Positions 6,900 through 12,338 of a stretch of DNA of 12,338 bases are shown one piece after another. Numbering within the stretch: the stretch's first letter is position 1; every line of letters starts with the position of its first letter. Source of the stretch: Micrococcales bacterium (lineage in GTDB: Bacteria; Actinomycetota; Actinomycetes; Actinomycetales; Dermatophilaceae); NCBI GenBank assembly GCA_003132125.1, contig PKWT01000067.1, positions 1-12,338 on the forward strand, given 5' to 3'. The translations under genes and the position numbers were made by a program. Under the pieces are notes generated by a model. It was given only the letters and a program-made list of their open reading frames with translations. It did not search any database and was not told the DNA's origin.

Positions 6900-7065
6900 G
6901 CACCCTCCCAATCAATGGGGACGGGTGTCCGCCCAGACCTCGTGCTCAGGGGGGACGACGAGAGTGCTTGTGACACATACGCTGGATCCCGAGAGCAATC
7001 TGACACACCAAATGGGTTCTGACCAGCATTTGGACACCCTTGAGTGACAAATCGTTACCGACCGG
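6900..7065 (-). promoter_or_regulatory. Leader/promoter region of the transporter operon
   Basis: The 166 bp between the rarA stop and oppC should hold the operon promoter. I see no convincing paired -35/-10: TTGTCA (minus strand, 7049-7044) is a good -35 but has no matching -10 at 16-18 bases. The region is rich in short repeats. TGACACA occurs at 6971-6977 and 7001-7007, exactly 30 bp apart. CCAAATG/CATTTGG form a stem at 7008-7033, directly next to the second copy. GGGTGTCC (6923-6930) is the inverse of GGACACCC (7032-7039). AGTGAC/GTCACT (7043-7048 with 7065-7070) is a possible stem over the rarA stop. These are candidate operators or leader structures; a regulator cannot be named. Confidence 0.4.
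7008..7033 (-). other. Stem-loop in the transporter leader
   Basis: On the minus strand CCAAATG pairs with CATTTGG. The inner bases can extend it after a 2-base bulge as GGT-CAGA-ACC, giving a 10-bp bulged stem with a 4-base loop. It lies 39 bases after the rarA stop. No T-run follows, so a terminator role for rarA is weakly supported, and an operator or leader role is equally possible. Confidence 0.35.
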
Positions 7066-8463
7066 TCACTTGCCCCTGATTCGATCCTTGAGCCGAGCCC
7101 AACGCGACGACAGGGTCTGCTCGAAACCCCGTTCGGTGGGCCGGTAGTAGTCGGTGTCCAACAGCAGGTCGTCGGGAAGGTACTGCTGGGTAACAACGCC
7201 AGCGGGGTCGTCATGTGCGTACTTGTACCCCTCGCCGTGTCCGAGCCGGGTGGCTCCGGCGTATCCGCTCCCCCGCAGGTGCACCGGCACGGGGCCACCC
7301 TTGCCGGCCCGGATGTCTGCGATCGCCGCGTTGATGCCGAGATAGCTGGAGTTCGACTTGGGCGCGATCGCGTTGTGCACGACGGCCTGGGCCAGGATGA
7401 TCCGTGCTTCGGGCATGCCGATCTGCGCGACCGCGTGCATCGCGGCGACAGCGGTCTGTAGGGCCGTTGGGTCGGCCATCCCGACGTCCTCACTGGCCGC
7501 GATGACGATCCGCCGGGCGATGAAGCGCGGGTCCTCCCCTGCCTCAAGCATCCGCGCCAGGTAGTGCAACGAGGCATCGACATCACTGCCCCGCATCGAC
7601 TTGATCAGCGCGCTGGCGACGTCGTAGTGCTGGTCGCCGGCCCGGTCATAGCGGACCGCGGCGTGGGCTACCGCCTGCTCGACCTGGGACAACGAGATCG
7701 AGATTGCGTCGTCACTCACGCGTCCGGCCGGTTGTGCGTCCAGGGCAACGCCAGCAGCGGCCTCCAAGGAGGTGAGCACGCGGCGCGCGTCCCCACCGGC
7801 CATCCGTATGACGTGTTGTCTCGCCTCAGACTCGAGGCTGAAAACCCCTGCCAATCCACGCTGTTCGACCAATGCGGAGGTGATGACAGCATCAAGCTCG
7901 TCATCAGACAGCGGCACGAGCGTGATCAGCATGGACCTCGACAACAGCGGGGCGATGACGCTGAAGGACGGGTTCTCCGTGGTGGCCGCAACCAGGACCA
8001 CGAGACGGTTCTCCACCCCTGCCAACAATGCGTCCTGCTGCGCTTTGGTGAATCGATGGATCTCGTCAAGAAAGAGGACGGTCTGCCGGTCGTACATGGA
8101 CTGCTCCCGAGCGGCCGCCTCCATGACGGCCCGAACGTCCTTGACGCCAGCCGTCACAGCCGACAGCTCGACGAACCGACGTCCGGCAGCGTTCGCAACC
8201 AGATGTGCCAACGTCGTCTTTCCGGTCCCCGGCGGCCCCCAGATGATCGCCGACAGCGGGCCGGCAGCTCCTGAGTGCCCTTCGATCAACCGCCGCAACG
8301 GGCTCCCGGCGCGCAGGACTTCGGACTGTCCCCGGACCTCGTCCAGAGTGCGGGGACGCATCCGGACGGCCAGAGGCGGCATCGAGGACGCGCTGGCATC
8401 GGGGTCAGCCGAGGGGTCACGGGAAGAGACCGCAAAAAGATCGTCGTCGGCGCCGGTGGTCAC
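7066..8463 (-). CDS. rarA: Replication-associated recombination protein A (RarA/MgsA family AAA+ ATPase)
   Basis: This 465-residue ATPase acts at stalled or damaged replication forks in the cytoplasm and is related to clamp-loader subunits. The N-terminal part has PLAVRMRPRTLDEVRGQ (30-46), then Walker A GPPGTGKT (76-83), Walker B VLFLDE (129-134) followed by IHRF, sensor 1 TTENPSFSV (161-169) and an SRS arginine-finger region at about 175-177. The sensor 2 region is GDARR. The C-terminal half (SSYLGINAAIADIRAGKGG, then a GEGYKYAHDDP stretch) is the tetramerisation and family-specific domain. The start is GTG 8463; the nearest purine-rich site is GGAGAG, about 14 bases upstream, which is distant, so the start is only moderately firm. 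The first 28 residues are poorly conserved in this family. It follows aspS by 54 bp. Confidence 0.95.
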   Translation of the reverse strand: MTTGADDDLFAVSSRDPSADPDASASSMPPLAVRMRPRTLDEVRGQSEVLRAGSPLRRLIEGHSGAAGPLSAIIWGPPGTGKTTLAHLVANAAGRRFVELSAVTAGVKDVRAVMEAAAREQSMYDRQTVLFLDEIHRFTKAQQDALLAGVENRLVVLVAATTENPSFSVIAPLLSRSMLITLVPLSDDELDAVITSALVEQRGLAGVFSLESEARQHVIRMAGGDARRVLTSLEAAAGVALDAQPAGRVSDDAISISLSQVEQAVAHAAVRYDRAGDQHYDVASALIKSMRGSDVDASLHYLARMLEAGEDPRFIARRIVIAASEDVGMADPTALQTAVAAMHAVAQIGMPEARIILAQAVVHNAIAPKSNSSYLGINAAIADIRAGKGGPVPVHLRGSGYAGATRLGHGEGYKYAHDDPAGVVTQQYLPDDLLLDTDYYRPTERGFEQTLSSRWARLKDRIRGK

Positions 8464-8517
8464 GCTTGGCAGGCTATCTCTCCAGGTTTGTCGCGCTACC
8501 AGCCACGTCCCCAGCCG

Positions 8518-10308
8518 TCAGGGTTTGACCTCGACCTGAGCTTCGGGTGTGGCGTCGACCCCTGCCTCCTTGCGTTGTGCCGGCGTGATCGGGGCGGGCG
8601 CAGAGGTCAGGGGGTCGAAGCCACCGCCGGACTTCGGGAACGCGATGACGTCGCGGATCGAGTCCGTGCCAGAGAGCAGGGAGCATATGCGGTCCCACCC
8701 GAAAGCGATGCCACCGTGCGGCGGCGCGCCAAAGGCAAAGGCGTCCAGCAGGAAGCCGAACTTCTCCTGCGACTCGGCCTCGGACAGACCCATGATTTTG
8801 AAGACGCGCTCCTGGATCTCCCTGCGGTGGATACGGATCGAGCCGCCACCGATCTCGTTGCCGTTGCACACCATGTCGTAGGCATAGGCCAGCGCCGAAC
8901 CCGGGTCGGTGTCAAAGGTGTCCATGAACTCGGCCTTGGGCGACGTGAACGCGTGGTGGACCGCTGTCCAGGCGCCCGAGCCCACCGCTACATCACCTGA
9001 GGCCTCGGCCTCGCTGGTCAGCTCGAACAGCGGCGCGTCCAGAACCCAGAGGAACGACCACTCCTTCTCATCAATGAGCTCACACCGCTTGCCGATCTCC
9101 AGACGGGCCGCACCCAGCAGCCCACGTGCGGCCTTGGCCGGACCCGCCGCGAAGAAGATGCAGTCACCGTTGCTGGCCCGGACGTGCTTGGCCAGACCCT
9201 CACGCTCCGTCTCCGTCAGGTTCTTTGCGACGGGGCCGCCGAGCTCACCGTCCTCACCGACGAGGACATAGGCAAGGCCCTTGGCACCACGCTGCTTGGC
9301 GAACTCCTGCCAGCCGTCGAGCTGTTTGCGCGGCTGAGACGCGCCGCCGGGCATGACGACCGCTCCGACATACGGCGCCTGAAACACGCGGAAAGCGGTG
9401 TCCTTGAAGAACTCCGTGCAGTCGGTGAGCTGCTGGCCGAACCGCAGGTCCGGCTTGTCCGTGCCGTAGGTCGCCATGGCGTCCGCATAGGTCATCCGCA
9501 CCATCGGCGTCGAGATCTCATGACCGATGAGCTTCCACACCGAGGTCGCGATGGCCTCTCCGAGCTCGAGGATGTCGTCCTGCTCGATGAAGCTCATCTC
9601 GATGTCCAGCTGGGTGAACTCGGGCTGGCGATCGGCACGGAAGTCCTCATCGCGATAACAGCGCGCGATCTGGTAGTAACGCTCCATGCCGGCGACCATG
9701 AGCAGCTGTTTGAACAGCTGCGGGCTCTGCGGCAGTGCGTACCAGGAGCCGGGCCGCAGACGAGCCGGCACTAGGAAGTCGCGGGCACCCTCAGGGGTCG
9801 AGCGGGTCAGAGTGGGCGTCTCGATCTCGACGAAGTCTCGTTCGGCCAGGACCGCCCGGGCAGCCTGGTTCACCTTGCTGCGCAGGCGAATCGCCGCTGC
9901 CGGGCCCGGACGACGAAGGTCGAGGTAGCGGTGCTTGAGCCGGGCCTCTTCGCCAACGGTGACGCGCTCGTCGATCTGGAACGGCAGAGGGGCCGCCGGG
10001 CTCAGGACCTCAAGATCGGTCGCCACCACCTCGATCTCACCCGTGGGCAGGTCGGTGTTGGCGTTGCCCTCCGGACGCATCCGCACCTCGCCGGTGACCT
10101 TGACGCAGTACTCGTTGCGCAGGTCGTGCGCCCCGCCCTGGGCGAGGATCTCGTCGCGTACGACCACCTGCGCCACCCCCGACGCGTCACGCAGGTCAAG
10201 AAAGGCAACGCCCCCGTGATCGCGGCGTCGGGCAACCCACCCGGTCAGGGTGACGGTCTGCGAAGCGTGGTCGGCGCGCAAGGTGCCGGCCTCGTGAGTG
10301 CGAAGCAC
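8518..10308 (-). CDS. aspS: Aspartate–tRNA ligase (class II)
   Basis: This 596-residue cytoplasmic enzyme charges tRNA with aspartate using ATP. The length is that of bacterial AspRS with the inserted GAD domain. It shows an N-terminal anticodon-binding OB fold (LTGWVARRRDHGGVAFLDLR, 21-40), the hinge RYLDLRR (127-133), motif 1 around 157-172 (RDFVEIETPTLTRSTP), the substrate loop QSPQ (194-197), motif 2 RCYRDEDFRADRQPEFTQLD (216-235), the GAD insertion (about 300-420), NEIGGGSIRIH (484-494) and motif 3 GGIAFGWDR (532-540). All catalytic stretches look intact. The start is GTG 10308 with GAGGGA about 7 bases upstream. The 92-bp gap before it contains TAAGAT (minus strand, 10389-10384) as a possible -10, but no matching -35. 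Whether it also makes Asp-tRNA(Asn) cannot be decided here. Confidence 0.97.
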   Translation of the reverse strand: MLRTHEAGTLRADHASQTVTLTGWVARRRDHGGVAFLDLRDASGVAQVVVRDEILAQGGAHDLRNEYCVKVTGEVRMRPEGNANTDLPTGEIEVVATDLEVLSPAAPLPFQIDERVTVGEEARLKHRYLDLRRPGPAAAIRLRSKVNQAARAVLAERDFVEIETPTLTRSTPEGARDFLVPARLRPGSWYALPQSPQLFKQLLMVAGMERYYQIARCYRDEDFRADRQPEFTQLDIEMSFIEQDDILELGEAIATSVWKLIGHEISTPMVRMTYADAMATYGTDKPDLRFGQQLTDCTEFFKDTAFRVFQAPYVGAVVMPGGASQPRKQLDGWQEFAKQRGAKGLAYVLVGEDGELGGPVAKNLTETEREGLAKHVRASNGDCIFFAAGPAKAARGLLGAARLEIGKRCELIDEKEWSFLWVLDAPLFELTSEAEASGDVAVGSGAWTAVHHAFTSPKAEFMDTFDTDPGSALAYAYDMVCNGNEIGGGSIRIHRREIQERVFKIMGLSEAESQEKFGFLLDAFAFGAPPHGGIAFGWDRICSLLSGTDSIRDVIAFPKSGGGFDPLTSAPAPITPAQRKEAGVDATPEAQVEVKP

Positions 10309-10400
10309 GGTGAAGTCCCTCGTTTCGGTGAGTCAATGGCTAGTTGTGGATCCTGCGCCTGATCCTCGAGGGCAGCACCCGACATCTTACGGAACGACGA

Positions 10401-11066
10401 TCAGCGGTATGCCGGGTGCTCCGGCCAGGGATCGTCGTGTGGTCGTAGTGTGGCCCAGCTGCGAGCCCGTGACGCATGTGCCGTCAGAATTCCGATCACC
10501 GCGCCGGGGTTGTGCAGCTGGCCCCGCAAGACGGCCTCGTGCGCCTCATCCAGGTCGACCCAGCCGACCGGCATGCCGTGTTCCTCGGCCTCGCGAATGA
10601 ACAGCTCGTGGTCGTGGACGTCGACGAGCTCCCGGGCCAGGAAGACGCGAAGCGCTTCGGAGTTGCCTCCCGGAGAGCTGAAGTAGTCGATGAGGACGTC
10701 CCAACGACTGGCGATGAGGTCAGCCTCCTCGTGCAGCTCGCGGGCCGCGCAGACCCACGGCTGCTCCCCCGCGATGTCGAGCAAACCCGCCGGCAGCTCC
10801 CACTCGAACGAACCGACCGGGTGGCGGTACTGCTGGATGAGCAGCACGTGATCACGGCCATCGACCTCGCGAAGGGCAACGATCGACACAGCACCAGGGT
10901 GGTCGACGTACTCGCGCGTCACCTCGCCGGCTGCGCCGAGGTCGATGACGTCGCGGCGTACGTCCCAGACCATGCCCTCGAATACGAGAGCCGTGTCGGA
11001 GACCGGACGTCTGTCGAGCCGGTCGGTCAGATCTGGCCCACGGAGGACACGAGCATCCAGACTCAT
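10401..11066 (-). CDS. ADP-ribose pyrophosphatase-like Nudix hydrolase
   Basis: This 221-residue cytoplasmic hydrolase probably splits ADP-ribose or a related nucleotide sugar. The Nudix box spans about 94-117 with Gly94, Glu101, Arg109-Glu110-Leu111 and the metal-binding Glu113-Glu114. One extra residue separates the first Gly from Glu101, and Asp116 replaces the usual Gly. From memory, the one-residue insertion also occurs in the mycobacterial homologue (Rv1700), which likewise follows pyrG. Family stretches include GMVWDVRRD (31-39), QQYRHPVGSFEWELPAG (78-94) and HNPGAVIGIL (185-194). The start is ATG 11066. Longer in-frame readings to 11285 run into pyrG and were rejected. The nearest ribosome-binding candidate, GGCGG, is poor and sits 4 bases away, so translation may depend on coupling from upstream. 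Gene context supports nucleotide-pool clean-up. Confidence 0.92.
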   Translation of the reverse strand: MSLDARVLRGPDLTDRLDRRPVSDTALVFEGMVWDVRRDVIDLGAAGEVTREYVDHPGAVSIVALREVDGRDHVLLIQQYRHPVGSFEWELPAGLLDIAGEQPWVCAARELHEEADLIASRWDVLIDYFSSPGGNSEALRVFLARELVDVHDHELFIREAEEHGMPVGWVDLDEAHEAVLRGQLHNPGAVIGILTAHASRARSWATLRPHDDPWPEHPAYR

Positions 11067-11121
11067 TGCACCGCCGTCAGACACTGCACTGTCAGACACT
11101 GCGCTGCAAGACTCATTGCAC
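11059..11121. repeat. Nested short repeats at the pyrG–Nudix junction
   Basis: AGACTCATTGCAC (plus strand) occurs at 11059-11071 and 11109-11121, exactly 50 bp apart. On the minus strand the match extends to 16 bases with one mismatch (GCAGTGCAATGAGTCT and GCGGTGCAATGAGTCT). Between them are two 15-bp tandem units, GTCAGACACTGCACT (11076-11090) and GTCAGACACTGCGCT (11091-11105), differing at one base. The 15-bp unit is five codons long in the micro-ORF frame (QCLTV, then QCLTA). Confidence 0.85.
11063..11116 (-). CDS. Possible 17-codon bridging micro-ORF between pyrG and the Nudix gene
   Basis: ATG 11116 overlaps the pyrG stop as ATGA and reads MSLAAQCLTVQCLTAVQ. It ends at TGA 11065-11063, which overlaps the Nudix ATG as ATGA. 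It has no ribosome-binding site of its own, so any translation would come from ribosomes terminating on pyrG and restarting. Its beginning (MSL) copies the Nudix start (MSL) and its end (VQ) copies the pyrG end (VQ), because the same GTGCAATGAGTCT stretch lies at both ends. No function is suggested for the peptide itself; its likely value is to carry ribosomes across. It could equally be a chance by-product of a small duplication. Confidence 0.35.
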   Translation of the reverse strand: MSLAAQCLTVQCLTAVQ

Positions 11122-12338
11122 TGCAACAGTTTCGGTGCCCTTGGGCCTTTCGACCTCGACCAGACGTGATGCCCTGTGTGAGTTGATCGCGGCCTCGACC
11201 AACCCGGCGAAGAGCGGATGAGCGCGATCCGGCCGGGACTTGAACTCCGGGTGAGCCTGGGTCGAGACGTAATACGGGTGCACATCGGCCGGCAGCTCGA
11301 CGAACTCCACCAGGCTTCCGTCGGGCGACGTGCCCGAGAAGCAGAGCCCGGCTTCCTCGAGCTGGTCCCGGTAGGCGTTGTTGACCTCGTAGCGGTGGCG
11401 GTGGCGTTCGTCCACCAGCGTGGATCCGTAGGCTCCGGCGATGACCGAGCCGTCGACCAGCTTGGCGGGGTAGGTTCCCAGCCGCATGGTCCCGCCCATG
11501 TCTCCGGCGCCTTCGACGAAGGCCTTCTGCTCCTCCATCGTGGCGATCACCGGATGGGTGGTCTGCGGGTCGAACTCGGTGGAGGAGGCATCTGCGATGC
11601 CAACGACGTTGCGGGCGTATTCGATCACCATGCACTGCAAGCCCAGACAAAGACCTAGCGCCGGCACCTGTCTGACGCGGGCCCACTTCAGCGCCCCGAA
11701 CATGCCCTCGATACCGCGGATGCCGAAGCCACCAGGGACAACGATCGCGTCGACGCCGCCAAGTGCCTTCTGGGCGCCGGCGTCCGTCTCGCACTCATCG
11801 CTGGCGACCCAGCGGATCGAGACCTTGGCGTCATGGTGGAAACCGCCCGCGCGCAGGGCCTCGGTGACCGAGAGGTATGCGTCCGGCAGGTCGATGTACT
11901 TGCCGACCAGAGCGATCTCGACAGCGTGCTCCGGGTTGTGGACCCGACGCAGAAGCTCGTCCCATTCGCGCCAGTCGACGTCGCGGAAGGGCAGTCCGAG
12001 GCGCCTGACGACATAGGCATCGAGTCCCTCGGAGTGCAACACCTTGGGAATGTCGTAGATGCTCGGCGCGTCGACAGCCGCGACGCACGCTTCCATGTCG
12101 ACGTCGCACATGAGCGAGATCTTGCGCTTGACGCTCAGGGGGATCTCACGGTCGGCACGCAGCACGATGGCGTCCGGCTGGATACCTACCTGTCGCAAGG
12201 CCGCCACCGAGTGCTGGGTCGGTTTTGTCTTCAGCTCACCGCTGGGCGCAAGGTAGGGCACCAGCGAGATGTGCAGGAAGAAGACGTTGTCGCGGCCCTC
12301 GTCATGGCGGACCTGGCGCGCGGCCTCCAGGAAGGGCA
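11113..12338 (-). CDS. pyrG: CTP synthase, C-terminal three quarters (5' end beyond window)
   Basis: CTP synthase makes CTP from UTP, ATP and glutamine-derived ammonia in the cytoplasm. The visible 407 residues run from PFLEAARQVRHDEGRDNVFF through GELKTKPTQHSV of the synthase domain, then a class I glutamine amidotransferase domain. The oxyanion region is VPGGFGIRG. The nucleophile Cys is in GLCLGLQ (codon 11649-11647), and the His and Glu of the triad are in AHPEF (His codon 11253-11251). All catalytic residues of the amidotransferase are present. The frame has no break, so this is truncation by the window edge and not a pseudogene; the missing part is the N-terminal ATP/UTP-binding region. 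The stop TGA (11115-11113) overlaps a possible micro-ORF. The Nudix gene follows 46 bp later. Confidence 0.97.
   Translation of the reverse strand, partial: PFLEAARQVRHDEGRDNVFFLHISLVPYLAPSGELKTKPTQHSVAALRQVGIQPDAIVLRADREIPLSVKRKISLMCDVDMEACVAAVDAPSIYDIPKVLHSEGLDAYVVRRLGLPFRDVDWREWDELLRRVHNPEHAVEIALVGKYIDLPDAYLSVTEALRAGGFHHDAKVSIRWVASDECETDAGAQKALGGVDAIVVPGGFGIRGIEGMFGALKWARVRQVPALGLCLGLQCMVIEYARNVVGIADASSTEFDPQTTHPVIATMEEQKAFVEGAGDMGGTMRLGTYPAKLVDGSVIAGAYGSTLVDERHRHRYEVNNAYRDQLEEAGLCFSGTSPDGSLVEFVELPADVHPYYVSTQAHPEFKSRPDRAHPLFAGLVEAAINSHRASRLVEVERPKGTETVAVQ

Noticed and set aside
10348..10365. GGATC/GATCC inverted repeat between the Nudix gene and aspS
   Set aside because: A 5-bp stem with an 8-base loop and no T-run is too weak to call a terminator.
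10401..11285. A 294-residue version of the Nudix hydrolase
   Set aside because: The added N-terminus is out-of-frame pyrG sequence. The family length and MSLDARVL start fit ATG 11066.
1..12338. Search for CRISPR arrays, tRNAs, insertion sequences, toxin–antitoxin or defence genes
   Set aside because: No regularly spaced repeats, cloverleaf, transposase or defence motifs were seen in any gap or frame. The genes are housekeeping or transport.

Overview
The window is high-GC, carries eleven recognisable genes all transcribed from the minus strand, and shows typical actinobacterial features: ATGA stop/start overlaps, several GTG starts, and the neighbour pairs pyrG–Nudix and DUF948–DUF6167. An actinomycete is very likely. 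A Micrococcales (Intrasporangiaceae-like) affiliation is a guess from protein style and gene neighbourhood.

In the direction of transcription (right to left) there are four blocks. (1) The 3' part of pyrG (CTP synthase) is cut by the right edge and followed by an ADP-ribose-pyrophosphatase-type Nudix hydrolase. Their 46-bp junction carries nested short repeats and a possible 17-codon micro-ORF. (2) aspS (aspartyl-tRNA synthetase) is followed by rarA (replication-associated AAA+ ATPase). (3) A complete five-gene peptide-type ABC importer comes next, in the order permease C, lipoprotein binding protein, permease B, ATPase D, ATPase F. The binding-protein gene is separated from permease B by a perfect 16-bp inverted repeat. 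The last three genes overlap by ATGA and are probably translationally coupled. (4) Two small membrane-associated proteins follow, of the DUF948 and DUF6167 types. In many actinobacteria these precede alaS, which would lie beyond the left edge.

The importer probably works as one unit. The lipoprotein captures a peptide or other small solute outside the membrane, the two permeases form the channel, and the two ATPases drive import. Substrate cannot be read from the sequence. The rest is housekeeping: nucleotide synthesis, nucleotide clean-up, tRNA charging and replication-fork maintenance.

I see no CRISPR array, tRNA, rRNA, insertion sequence, phage gene or defence system, and no intergenic stretch longer than about 170 bp. 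The most unusual signals are small: the pyrG–Nudix bridge, the hairpin inside the transporter operon, a repeat-rich leader upstream of the transporter, and the transporter's position inside an otherwise conserved housekeeping neighbourhood that lacks rpsD here.
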